A stretch of DNA of 64,000 bases from Candidatus Nitrososphaera gargensis Ga9.2. Its GTDB lineage: Archaea; Thermoproteota; Nitrososphaeria; Nitrososphaerales; Nitrososphaeraceae. Under the pieces are notes generated by a model. It had not been told where the DNA came from. It saw nothing but the letters and a program-made list of their open reading frames with translations, and searched no databases. A program made the position numbers and the translations under genes. The DNA is taken from the NCBI RefSeq assembly GCF_000303155.1, contig NC_018719.1:2542001-2606000 (forward strand). The letters are read 5' to 3'. Each line of letters begins with the position of its first letter. The first letter of the stretch is position 1. Shown here in pieces: positions 53,738 through 62,449 of this stretch.

Positions 53738-53894
53738 ACACTTTACACTATGGCTTCCAAGAAATAAAAAAGCAAAGGCTTCTGCAGGCTAAAGGCCTTC
53801 AGGTAACAGGGGGATATAATATACAGCCAATAAATAATCTGCTGTGCAGGACTATAACAAAAGTATATACGCAAAGCTGGGGTGATGACTTGAT

Positions 53895-54065
53895 GTGACA
53901 TTACAATGTCCTGTATGTGGTTCAGAGCTTGAGGAGCTGAGACCACCAGATGACGAAACCATTGCAAGAATGGGAATTGTAGTGGAAACAAGGACATACT
54001 ATTGCAAAGAATGTAATGAGTTGTACAGCAAAGGATGGCTAAAGGACAGGATATTTCAAAAGTGA
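53895..54065 (+). CDS. 56-residue zinc-ribbon protein
   Basis: A GTG at 53895 opens VTLQCPVCGSELEELRPPDD and continues to TRTYYCKECNELYSKGWLK, ending TGA at 54065. CPVCG and CKEC give a clear two-knuckle zinc ribbon. No ATG is available in frame. Function unknown. Confidence 0.6.
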   Translation: MTLQCPVCGSELEELRPPDDETIARMGIVVETRTYYCKECNELYSKGWLKDRIFQK

Positions 54066-54170
54066 CGCGTTGCTGCCTGTTTTTCTTCTTCTAATAGAAG
54101 ATGATGCATGGCAAAAATTGCTGTCATTTCTAGGATGTCACCTTAATGTGCTCTCTATTGAGCTTGAAAT

Positions 54171-55055
54171 ATGGAAAAGTGCACTGATAAAGCAATAATG
54201 TCATCATCAACAATCACTGTGCCTAAACGAAAGTTTGGATGGACAGGTGTTGAAGTGCCAGTGGTAGGACAAGGAACATGGATGATCGAAGGAAATACTG
54301 CTCCGGTGGCCAGTAGGCGGCATGCAGTTGAGGCGCTGCGACTGGGACTTGATCTCGGGCTAACCCATATAGACACAGCCGAGATGTACGGCAACGGCCG
54401 GGTAGAAGAAATTGTGGCTGAAGCTGTCGCCGGCCGGCGAGAGCAGGTCTTTCTGGTGAGCAAGGTTCTGCCCTCAAATGCCTCCTATGAAGGCACCATA
54501 GCGGCATGCAGGCGAAGCTTGAAGCGGCTAAGGACAGAGTGGCTTGATCTTTATCTGTTGCACTGGCCAAGCGGCTACTACCCAATCAAGGAAACCATGC
54601 GCGCCATGGAAAAGCTAGCAGACGATGGATTGATTCGGTTCATTGGCGTTAGCAATTTCGATGTGGCGCAACTGGAAGAAGCTCAGCAAGCACTGTCAAA
54701 ATACCGCATTGCATGCAACCAGGTTCCATACAACCTGAGCGACCGGCAAGTTGAGCTGGACCTGCTGCCTTACTGTGCTGACAGGCATATTGCCGTTGTA
54801 GGCTATTCGCCATTTGGTCATGGTTATTATTTCCCGTCTCCCGGGAGCCGGCAGGGGCAGCTGCTTGCAGACATTGGCAGGAGGCACGGCCGCACGCCTC
54901 GTCAAGTGGTGCTCAATTACCTTATTCGCCATCCAGAAACATTCACGATTCCAAAGGCCCGACGGCCAGAACATGTAATAGAGAATAGCAGGGGTGCCGG
55001 CTGGAGTCTAACTGAGAAGGATATTGCGGCCATTGACCGAGCCTTTCCGCTATAA
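54171..55055 (+). CDS. aldo/keto reductase
   Basis: The 294-residue (or 285 from the Met at 54198) TIM-barrel oxidoreductase has the AKR tetrad: Asp/Tyr in HIDTAEMYGNGRVEEIV, Lys in VFLVSKVLPSNAS, and His in LDLYLLHWPSGYY. The NADPH-binding end is KARRPEHVIENSRGAGWSL. It looks bacterial in style and is GC-richer than its neighbours, which suggests recent transfer. Substrate unknown. Confidence 0.92.
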   Translation: MEKCTDKAIMSSSTITVPKRKFGWTGVEVPVVGQGTWMIEGNTAPVASRRHAVEALRLGLDLGLTHIDTAEMYGNGRVEEIVAEAVAGRREQVFLVSKVLPSNASYEGTIAACRRSLKRLRTEWLDLYLLHWPSGYYPIKETMRAMEKLADDGLIRFIGVSNFDVAQLEEAQQALSKYRIACNQVPYNLSDRQVELDLLPYCADRHIAVVGYSPFGHGYYFPSPGSRQGQLLADIGRRHGRTPRQVVLNYLIRHPETFTIPKARRPEHVIENSRGAGWSLTEKDIAAIDRAFPL

Positions 55056-55069
55056 GAGAGAGAGAGAGA
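55055..55069 (+). repeat. AG dinucleotide microsatellite
   Basis: A run of seven AG units directly after the aldo/keto reductase stop codon. Such runs are slippage-prone; here it lies in non-coding DNA. Confidence 0.6.
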
Positions 55070-55350
55070 GATGATGATAACCTTCTTCAATTACCGTCAT
55101 ATGTTTCTTGTAGCCTTCACATTCACTATCGGATACTTGAACAAACAAGCGAACAGATCCTCAGGATAGAGTCGCTGACAAACAAGCTCCTTTCTGAACA
55201 CAAGGAAGCAAGGCCAGATAATTTATCGTCGGATCATGTAACTTGAGGTAATTTGCAAGCCGACGAATAGTTATAACAATACATGATTTTGATCTCTATA
55301 TATAAGTAATGTCTTACAATTATCATATGTAACTTCAAAAGGAGTAGAGT
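55070..55350. other. intergenic stretch with a protein-like fragment
   Basis: The plus frame around 55120-55247 reads HYRILEQTSEQILRIESLTN-KLLSEHKEARPDN and stops at TGA, but has no start codon. It could be the tail of a decayed gene, with a helical heptad-like pattern. Nothing else seen. Confidence 0.3.
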
Positions 55351-55356
55351 AGTACT

Positions 55357-55572
55357 TTGACAGATGATCATAGGGAGGATGATTGTGTGTGCCTTTTCTG
55401 TGGCGCTAATAACTGGGGATTATGGTATAGAGAAGACAAGCTGGTAATGAAGTGTAGAAGATGCACAAGTATTATAGAATGCCCTTTATATTTTGTAATT
55501 GCTGCCCTTAACAGCAGAATGCAGAAAGCAATGATGACTGAAAATAAAAAGGAGGAGATGCTTTTACGTTAA
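55357..55572 (+). CDS. 71-residue zinc-ribbon protein
   Basis: Starts at TTG (55357). CLFCGANNWGLWYREDKLVM followed by KCRRC gives two CxxC knuckles; a C-terminal amphipathic helix follows (PLYFVIAALNSRMQKAMMT). Function unknown. One of the set of small zinc proteins in the window. Confidence 0.55.
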   Translation: MTDDHREDDCVCLFCGANNWGLWYREDKLVMKCRRCTSIIECPLYFVIAALNSRMQKAMMTENKKEEMLLR

Positions 55573-55650
55573 AGTCGCAAGCTATAAGGTTATGGGCGAA
55601 CGGCCTGCCCTTGCAAATATGTCTATAGTTTAGACGCATTTTGTACAACA

Positions 55651-55923
55651 TTGCGCAAAGCTGCAATAGCATTGATTGTGCTTGTGGCAGGAATTATAGT
55701 CAATATTCTGGTTGTAACGGGCATATTTATGATACCATGTGTTCCAGCTACCGTTGATATGAAAGAAGAGGAAGAGAAGGAGGAGGAAGAAGAAGGGCCG
55801 CAACCTGCATTTGGTAATCTGACAACCTGTAATGAAGTTAGGTCACCGGGTTTCATAATCCTTGGAGTAGCAGATGTATTTGCTGCAGTGCTGATAGTAT
55901 CGGAATTGGTAAAACAGAGGTAG
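55651..55923 (+). CDS. small two-helix membrane protein with acidic loop
   Basis: The 90-residue protein starts at TTG, with a first membrane helix (ALIVLVAGIIVNILVVTGIF), an outside loop carrying a 15-residue Glu/Lys-rich stretch and a Cys, and a second helix (PGFIILGVADVFAAVLIVS) ending VKQR. No family recognised. Confidence 0.55.
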   Translation: MRKAAIALIVLVAGIIVNILVVTGIFMIPCVPATVDMKEEEEKEEEEEGPQPAFGNLTTCNEVRSPGFIILGVADVFAAVLIVSELVKQR

Positions 55924-56068
55924 AATCCAATAAAACATAATATAATATCTCTTCTGTCATACTCTACATTTTGTTTGTCGGCGGCTAGAGTTTTTATCTT
56001 ATATCATCTAGCTCAATCGATGCTAATGCGCTACAGTGCACGTGTCCAAGGCTCACTATAGAGGTATA

Positions 56069-57151
56069 TTATGGCTTAATGGTGCTGATTGCCTCTGCTA
56101 AATGATAAAAGGGTTCTGCAAATTTGATTCTATTGTTAATTGTCTGAGCTAAATTAAATGTCGGTATGTTAGAATCAAACCTATAATCTAATTTCCATAG
56201 CTGCCAGCCATAAATGCCGGCGTTCTTGAATCTTCGTATGTGCTGAAATAGCTGTTCCCTGCCAAGCGTGGCCCCAGCAGTGAACCCGGAATTGAATTCA
56301 CCCATCAATAGCGGATGCCCAATGGGGCAATGATAGAGCGAAAGTAAGAAAAGCGGAAACAGTTCGGCGGATAGGTGTGGCCATAGTAGATCAGATCCCG
56401 GAGATCAGACAGGCCTGTAAACTGGTTCCTCTGGTGTCCGGCGGTGTCTGTTACGCTCCCCTTGGCAAGGCTCAAGAGATAACAAACTTGTGCCGTCTCC
56501 GTAGTACCAGCGGCCGTAGCTGGCTAAGTATAAAAGCATTGTAATAGTTTGAAATAATCTGCTTTACGCCATATCTCCGGCTCGTTCAGTATTTCGTATG
56601 CAATGACGGCGGGATAATCCCTTGTCAGGGTAACAACCTCTGAGGAATTCGGCTTGCCGTTCCCATGCATCATGGCCCTAGCTGTCTCTGGCTTCCTGTC
56701 CCAAAATCGGAACCAAAAGTCCCTGGCATGATCATAGTTTGGTTGCCCAGAACCTTTGGGATAACATGCTGACAGGACGGAATCAGGAAAGCCAAGGCCC
56801 CCATCCAAGCCAGCTGCCTGTTTCCCACTGATGGTTATCTAGGACAACTTGCAAGTCATTGATGCTCGCTTGTTCTAGAATGTGAAACAAGTCTTTGTAG
56901 AATTCCTGACGGCTTCGCTCATAGCTCTCCCAATAGAATGGAACCCGGATCGTGGGGATCCCAACCAGACGGAAGATCTTCATGGAATCCTCAACATAAA
57001 ATAAAGGCAGATTTTTGTTTGGTCGATTTTGGTAGTAGGCTGCCTGAACTGCAAAGTTTACGCCAATGGCATTTGGAGATTGCCAAGGTCGCCTATTGTC
57101 GTTCCGTACATCTTTGAGAGAAATGCTGATTGTCGGGGGCGGCTTGTACAT
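56069..57151 (-). pseudogene. glycoside hydrolase (GH5-like cellulase fold), multiply frameshifted
   Basis: From 57151 the frame encodes AIGVNFAVQAAYYQNRPNKN, IFRLVGIPTIRVPFYWESYE and LQVVLDNHQWETG. One missing base near 56815 then leads to LDGGLGFPDSVLSACYPKGS and VIAYEILNEPEIWRKADYF (the NEP acid/base Glu). Further breaks pass through YLASYGRWYYGDGTSLLSL to HPLLMGEFNSGFTAGATLG (the nucleophile-Glu region) and the end at 56069. At least three shifts are needed, so the gene is dead unless the sequence is faulty. Both catalytic Glu are preserved. Confidence 0.7.
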
Positions 57152-57287
57152 TGTGATATTGGAATGAAACTACGTTATAAGATCTCGCAAAATAGCTTGC
57201 AGGCGGATTGTTCTAGGCTTAGGAGTGGGGAGGTGATGCATATGTGTTGTCATTACAAACCATCGTTATTAGTGGTGGTAGTTGTTG

Positions 57288-57560
57288 TTAGATAAACAGG
57301 TTGAACTTAGGTCAAAGATTACAGCAAATAGTAGTAGCATAAAGTATGGCATAGACGTGCTAGGAGCAAAAGTTGCAGACATATCAAGGCTGAACATCTA
57401 AGAGCCACTTGCAGTCAAGGAGCAGGTTATCAATGCAGCTACAGAGGCCGCATGCATGATGCTACGTATCGATGAAGTGATTGCTGCATCAAAGCCTAAA
57501 GAATCCTCATCAGACAGGAAATCTTCTCCCCAATATGCAGGGGCTTTGATGAGCAATAAT
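57288..57560 (+). pseudogene. C-terminal fragment of a thermosome (group II chaperonin) subunit
   Basis: The plus frame reads LDKQVELRSKITANSSSIKY-GIDVLGAKVADISRLNI, then a TAA (57399-57401), then EPLAVKEQVINAATEAACMM-LRIDEVIAASKPKES. This is the conserved chaperonin C-terminus (equatorial domain; ...IEPLxVKxQxIxxATEAAxMILRIDDVIA). A stop replaces the residue before Glu-Pro-Leu, and no earlier part of the gene is present. It is a relic, sitting between the broken glycosidase and the radical SAM gene. Confidence 0.75.
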
Positions 57561-57663
57561 AACCAATACGGGTATATAATTTTGCAGTGGATGACCAGTA
57601 AATTGAGAGAAGGAACTTCTTCATGGCGATAGCCTGTCAAGTTACCAGAGCCTCATTTTATTG

Positions 57664-58962
57664 TTATAGTTCATAAAAAGCAGCAGATTTTTCATACAAT
57701 AGTGGCTCAAAATTGAGGCCGAGCTCCTTTGCATACTGGTATGACAAAGATATTTCTTCTGGGGCGCATGCACGGGAGATATCGTTGTAGCGCTCACGAT
57801 ACTTTGACGACTCTGGATCACAAAGGTTGTCAGGATGGTACTGATCCATGATGTTGACTGGTACTTCTGGCATGTTCTTTGCAATCCACTCCAGCACCGG
57901 CTTGGTGCAGCACTCTATATGGTTTGGCATTATCAGGTGTCGAATAACCATATCCTCGCCCCATTCATGCACAAGTTTGAGGTTGCCGGTTACAGTCTCC
58001 CAATACCAAGGAGTTCTCGATATATCAAATGCGCATTTGCCAGGACCAAATTTAAAGTCTGGCAGCCACACATCCATGATGTTACGGAGGATATGCATTG
58101 CTTCTTGGCTCATGAAAAAGTTTGAATTCCAAAGCTGGGGGCAGTTGAATAACTGACCTTGGTAGAAGGCGTGCTCTGAATTTGTTTGCCAAGAATCAAA
58201 ATAATAATTACCATCATCAGACTTGACAGATTGTATGTACTTCAGCTGCCTGGTATCAGGCTTGGTAAAAGAATCAAGCAGATTTATTGCTTCTACAATC
58301 GTGTGTAGATGTATTGTGGGTTCGCCGCCTACCCAGTTTACATTATGGCAGCCTTCCATCCTAAGCTGCCATGCCATCAAAGCAAGAGCACTTGGAGTTA
58401 TCGGGATTCCATTATCCTTGTCTGTACTTATGTCTCCATTTTGACAGAATGAACATCTCATATTGCAGCTGGTGAAAAATATTGTGCCAGAGCCGCCGAT
58501 ACCCCTGAAGATAAGCTCCTCTCCGCGATGGTGAAAGTAGCTGCCTACTCTTGATGTTGATTCAAGCTGGCAGGTCCCATGCCTCGTTCCCTTGGAACGA
58601 TCAACTTTGCAGTTCCAGCGGCAAAAGTTGCAGTGTGTCAACATGCGGTTAGCTAGCTCAACGCTCAAGTCCAAAAGAGAGGGATGATGGCCTCCTGCTA
58701 CTGCCTTAGAAAGATCTGGCATTTCTCTGGTCCTAACTTTTTTCCATTTATCCAAAAAAACCTCAGTCAACAGAATGTGTTCATTCCACAGCTCCTTTTC
58801 GTTTGCAGATGAAAGGCGATCGAGATTAGATGGTATGCATTTGGCAATCAAGTACTTGGCAGGCATGTGGTTTGTCGATACGGCAAAATACCACGGCAGC
58901 CTGTCTTTGAATGATTCCCAGATTTTCAAGGATTCAAATTGTCTGGCTGTAGATTTTGTCAC
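57664..58962 (-). CDS. radical SAM protein with extra N-terminal cysteine cluster
   Basis: The 432-residue protein has the radical SAM cluster C166-x3-C170-x2-C173 in FFTSCNMRCSFCQNGDI, followed by the SAM-binding GGEPTIHLHTIVEAI. Before it is a second Cys group (C111, C114, C118 and C131 in HCNFCRWNCKV and GTRHGTCQ), as in PFL-activase-like proteins of unknown substrate. The C-terminal blocks MDQYHPDNLCDPESSKYRER and GEDMVIRHLIMPNHIECCTK are typical of this group. It starts at ATG 58962. Likely a glycyl-radical or small-molecule modifying enzyme; partner not seen. Confidence 0.82.
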   Translation of the reverse strand: MTKSTARQFESLKIWESFKDRLPWYFAVSTNHMPAKYLIAKCIPSNLDRLSSANEKELWNEHILLTEVFLDKWKKVRTREMPDLSKAVAGGHHPSLLDLSVELANRMLTHCNFCRWNCKVDRSKGTRHGTCQLESTSRVGSYFHHRGEELIFRGIGGSGTIFFTSCNMRCSFCQNGDISTDKDNGIPITPSALALMAWQLRMEGCHNVNWVGGEPTIHLHTIVEAINLLDSFTKPDTRQLKYIQSVKSDDGNYYFDSWQTNSEHAFYQGQLFNCPQLWNSNFFMSQEAMHILRNIMDVWLPDFKFGPGKCAFDISRTPWYWETVTGNLKLVHEWGEDMVIRHLIMPNHIECCTKPVLEWIAKNMPEVPVNIMDQYHPDNLCDPESSKYRERYNDISRACAPEEISLSYQYAKELGLNFEPLLYEKSAAFYEL

Positions 58963-59023
58963 TTTTAGTTGGTTAACTATCGCGTTCCTGCTATTTATTT
59001 AGATAGCACTTTCTGAATCTTTG

Positions 59024-59131
59024 TTATAGATTTGCTGCAGAGGATCTCATGCTTGCTTCATCGTTCGCAATATCTTCCGGTTCTGCTAAAAGGGAGATCG
59101 TCTCGAAATTCCTTCTCAATCTACTGGCCAT
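59024..59131 (-). CDS. possible 35-residue micro-protein
   Basis: ATG at 59131 gives MASRLRRNFETISLLAEPED-IANDEASMRSSAANL-stop. Composition is natural and helical. In-frame TTG codons upstream could extend it. It sits upstream of the radical SAM gene on the same strand. No homologue known to me. Confidence 0.35.
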   Translation of the reverse strand: MASRLRRNFETISLLAEPEDIANDEASMRSSAANL

Positions 59132-59217
59132 CTTGCACAAAGTTGCCAATGTCAAAAAATGAGTCTTTAGCTACACAACAGTTTTAGCATGCCAGGCAGC
59201 AAGATAATAATAACTAA

Positions 59218-59985
59218 TTGGCAGCTACTGAATGCTACTTTATCGGTCTGGAAAAGCCTGACCCTGTCCTGTTCCAACAGGGGCTGGCATGGCTTATCGA
59301 CAATGCAGCAAAGAGCGGCGGCAGCGCCTGGATCGCAGTCAACCAGAGGGAAAGCATCGGCAACATTGCCAAGTACCCCGGCTTTGGAAGGTTTGCGATA
59401 TTCCACAAGCGGGGCGTGAACCGGACCCTGCTGGCTGATTGCATGATAGAGCTTGTCACAAGGTTCTCGGTCCCTGAAGACGGCCGGGGCAGGCCGATGC
59501 TCGTCTTCCACCCCACCGGGGATTTTCTTTCGGCGCTAGAGCGCGTTCCAAACATACAGAAGATCTTGGTGATCCCGTTCCTTGCGCAAGAAGTCGACAA
59601 CTGGGCCAAGAGGAACTTTGCAAAAGATTTGGATAACCCCGACCTGCCATCTATCTATGTCGACGACATTGCGATCACTGCGTTCAAGCACCTGAGGTTT
59701 GCATTCACCGAAACCCCGCCTCAGACGCCTGCCCAGTACAGGGCTGCGCTGTGCCAGACGCTGCACATCCTCGTCCAGAATGGGATCAGGTTTGAGCCTC
59801 AGGCGCTCCAGTCTGCGCTTATCCAGCAGTGCGGCTGGGGGCCGGTGTCTTCAAAGCAGGTTGCCGAGCTCTCAGAGATCTTTTTGGTAGGGCAGAGCCC
59901 TGCGGGCTATGATGGGCGCGGGCCGTGGGAGCCGGACATAATGAAGCTCTGGAAGATAGAGGCAGCCAAGACCCGGGCAGAATAA
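59218..59985 (+). CDS. hypothetical protein, GC-rich
   Basis: The 255-residue soluble protein starts at TTG 59218 and appears alpha/beta, with no membrane helix, Cys pair or nucleotide motif (ECYFIGLEKPDPVLFQQGLA near the start, PWEPDIMKLWKIEAAKTRAE at the end). Its base composition returns to the GC-rich style of the first 24 kb, unlike the flanking genes. I do not recognise it. Confidence 0.65.
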   Translation: MAATECYFIGLEKPDPVLFQQGLAWLIDNAAKSGGSAWIAVNQRESIGNIAKYPGFGRFAIFHKRGVNRTLLADCMIELVTRFSVPEDGRGRPMLVFHPTGDFLSALERVPNIQKILVIPFLAQEVDNWAKRNFAKDLDNPDLPSIYVDDIAITAFKHLRFAFTETPPQTPAQYRAALCQTLHILVQNGIRFEPQALQSALIQQCGWGPVSSKQVAELSEIFLVGQSPAGYDGRGPWEPDIMKLWKIEAAKTRAE

Positions 59986-60045
59986 AATATAACGCGTTTG
60001 TTTGATCTAATCGATAAATAAAATGTCGACCATCATTTTTAGTAT

Positions 60046-60210
60046 ATGACGCAGGCATTATGGGAAAGCAGGCAGCAGGTGGCCGCATGCGCGTGCAGCG
60101 TTTGCAACCACCAAAACACGCGGACATGCATCGAAGAAAGGTGCAACTGCTGTTCAGTAGAACACGCGTTCCTCCTGACAAACCCGGCCTATGAAGAAGC
60201 TGTGCTCTAG
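60046..60210 (+). CDS. 54-residue Cys-rich micro-protein
   Basis: ATG at 60046 gives MTQALWESRQQVAACACSVC, then NHQNTRTCIEERCNCCSVEH and ends TAG at 60210. Seven Cys in CxCxxC and CxxxxCxCC arrangements suggest zinc or iron-sulfur binding. Starts about 60 bp after the hypothetical gene on the same strand. Confidence 0.55.
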   Translation: MTQALWESRQQVAACACSVCNHQNTRTCIEERCNCCSVEHAFLLTNPAYEEAVL

Positions 60211-60405
60211 TCACGCGACAATTTGTATTGAATAAGCTAGTGCACAATCTACTGCTGGGAGTATTTACGACATCATGCTGCCATATCAGGAAAGTGTAGC
60301 ATAGAAAAAACACAAACACTATATAATTAGCATAAAAAATGGTCTTTTTGCTAAATCTGACAACACTAATATGATTCAGCTATCAGAAAATTAGCATAAC
60401 CGGAT

Positions 60406-60819
60406 TTGCCACGAGTTTACGGAGAATTGTGCAATGAATTACTGGAGCTTGAGGGCATCAGGTCCGCTTTTGTAATATCAATGAAAGGCAGTATTTTATT
60501 TTCAAGCTACAAAGATGAGATACAACCGCTTCTATCAAGGCAGGAATACGAGGCGTTCCTCTTTAAAGCCGCCATTAGAATGGGCACAAGAAAGGAATTT
60601 CTTGAAAAGCTTGGCGGCATCAACTATGCATTTGCAGAGTATGGCAAGATAAACCAGTACACCATCCCGCTAGACAAAGAAGTCAAGACTCTTTTGCTAA
60701 TATCAGAAGACAAACTATCTCAGAACAGTGATGATGGTCGCCATCATAATAATAACAATACATCTTCTTCAAGCATTGATCGTATAATGAAGATTCTGAG
60801 AAAGTATGGTATGAGGTAG
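60406..60819 (+). CDS. DUF6659-like (roadblock-like) protein
   Basis: The 137-residue protein shares its whole domain with the gene at 50743-51177: EGIRSAFVISMKGSILFSSY and RMGTRKEFLEKLGGINYAFA-EYGKINQYTIPLD. A His/Asn/Ser-rich linker (about 108-120) precedes a final helix. The start is TTG (60406). It sits in the signalling cluster at the window end, diverging in function from the MEDS gene that converges on it. Confidence 0.6.
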   Translation: MPRVYGELCNELLELEGIRSAFVISMKGSILFSSYKDEIQPLLSRQEYEAFLFKAAIRMGTRKEFLEKLGGINYAFAEYGKINQYTIPLDKEVKTLLLISEDKLSQNSDDGRHHNNNNTSSSSIDRIMKILRKYGMR

Positions 60820-60840
60820 TAGCTATGATAAAATAATAAC

Positions 60841-61668
60841 CTAATAAAACACTATCTCATCCTTTATTCGATCTGCAATGATCTTTAATACCAGACCGGC
60901 AACTTCTTCTCCAATTATTCTCTTTAGCTTTTCTTCAAAAAGTTCGGGGTTTGATTTAATGTCGCCTTTATCGATCTTGTAGATCAGCCTCAACGTCTTG
61001 AGGACTAGGATGGATGTTTCTGATCCTAGCGCTTTTGTCAGCCCTTCTTCAACAATGTCGACGATCCTAGATACTATTGCTTCTTGATTATCGTTGTTGC
61101 TATTACTACTAACGATATTTTGATGCGCAATTACTAGGCGGATAAGATGGCTCAGCGGGAGTTTGTCTATTAGCTCCTTTGTATAGCAGCAAAACACCTG
61201 AAAACTGCCATCATGGCATTTAGCGGCTTCTTCTTCGTATTCTACAAGCTTTTTTTGATTTTCCTTGCTTTCAAAAAACGCTTGGTGTGGCATGCCCATA
61301 AGGATAACTCTTTTGAACTTGCCGTTTTTCGATACTGATGATACGATCTTTTGCCATTGAGTCAACAGTATCTTGTAGTCAAGCTTTGTCTGCAATGGTG
61401 AGTAAAACGAATCAGCATCTATGATTGTCAGTATGCCATTTTCAATAAAGTCCTCAACGGCCAAGCCCATTTTTGATAAGTTTCTCACCACTTGGGTGGT
61501 GTTATTCTCTACAATATACACTACAGCATAGTCTTGAGATAGATATTGAGCAATTTTTTCATAAAAAGGATGGCTTAAGGCCAATCCTTGCTGTGGTTGT
61601 TTACAGGAGGATTGTAGCAACGGCCAGTTCGATGTGCACATAAAAGAATGAGTATTATTATCATGCAT
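60841..61668 (-). CDS. MEDS-domain sensor with C-terminal helical output domain
   Basis: The 275-residue protein has a MEDS-like alpha/beta domain (EKIAQYLSQDYAVVYIVENN, NGILTIIDADSFYSPLQ, FKRVILMGMPHQAFFESKEN) and, after an Asn-rich linker, a 65-residue helical domain (IVEEGLTKALGSETSILVLK, RLIYKIDKGDIKSNPELFEE). That domain is nearly repeated as a stand-alone protein at 62450-62701. MEDS domains in methanogens sense small molecules; here the output domain is lineage-specific. Confidence 0.65.
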   Translation of the reverse strand: MHDNNTHSFMCTSNWPLLQSSCKQPQQGLALSHPFYEKIAQYLSQDYAVVYIVENNTTQVVRNLSKMGLAVEDFIENGILTIIDADSFYSPLQTKLDYKILLTQWQKIVSSVSKNGKFKRVILMGMPHQAFFESKENQKKLVEYEEEAAKCHDGSFQVFCCYTKELIDKLPLSHLIRLVIAHQNIVSSNSNNDNQEAIVSRIVDIVEEGLTKALGSETSILVLKTLRLIYKIDKGDIKSNPELFEEKLKRIIGEEVAGLVLKIIADRIKDEIVFY

Positions 61669-61788
61669 TGACGTTTGAGGAAAATTTGGAATTCCTAATA
61701 AATTTATGGAAAACAGTAATTGTTGCTTTTCTGCATATGACCAATGATACTTTTCTCTATAAAAGAGTATAGAAAAGGATAATTACAC

Positions 61789-62322
61789 TTGCATTCTTCT
61801 GAACAGAGAATTATCTTGACAGCGCAACAAAAGCATAGCATAAGCAATGACAACATCGCTAACGAACTGAAAATAACGCCAGCAATAATAGAACAGGCAT
61901 TGCAGTTTGATCTTGGACCGGAAGCAAAGAAGCTGGTGATTCAATGCATCCAGCAAAAATATGGGATGGACTTTGAGCTCGTTGGGCAGTACAAGACAGA
62001 GTTTGAGAACTACCTTCGTGAATTGCTGCATGAAAGCGCAGAGGTGATCATTGCGAGAATAGAGAGTGCAATCGAAGATTCTAAAAGAAGAGCTTTAACA
62101 ATGTCAACGACCACTCCTCCATCTAGCAAGAGATTATCAGATACTGTTCACTTTTTGTTCTGCGACCAATGTTATTGGAGTGCCTCTTTGCTGACGACAA
62201 CGTTTGAACTGAAATGCATGTCATGCAATAGCGAGCTCAAATGCGCGCTTCCTATCTCTTCAAATGAAGCGTTCAGGTATGAAATAAATAGCAAAAGAGG
62301 TCTTGCGCTGTTCTTCTCGTAA
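61789..62322 (+). CDS. helical output-domain protein with C-terminal zinc ribbon
   Basis: The 177-residue protein (TTG start at 61789) has a predicted helical head, then a copy of the same helical domain as its neighbours (DLGPEAKKLVIQCIQQKYGM, ELLHESAEVIIARIESAIE). It ends in a zinc ribbon: FLFCDQCYWSASLLTTTFEL, then KCMSCNSELKCA. The ribbon suggests nucleic-acid or protein binding. Unknown function; part of the signalling cluster. Confidence 0.6.
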   Translation: MHSSEQRIILTAQQKHSISNDNIANELKITPAIIEQALQFDLGPEAKKLVIQCIQQKYGMDFELVGQYKTEFENYLRELLHESAEVIIARIESAIEDSKRRALTMSTTTPPSSKRLSDTVHFLFCDQCYWSASLLTTTFELKCMSCNSELKCALPISSNEAFRYEINSKRGLALFFS

Positions 62323-62449
62323 TGCCGAGGGCTAAACTAGGTGGCAGCATTCCCGCATAGCTAGATAGTATCCGTAACAGGGTTACCCTCATCATCTGCC
62401 ACAATTTTTCAGATTCCTCTTATTTATCAAACGAGCCACAGCTATACAT

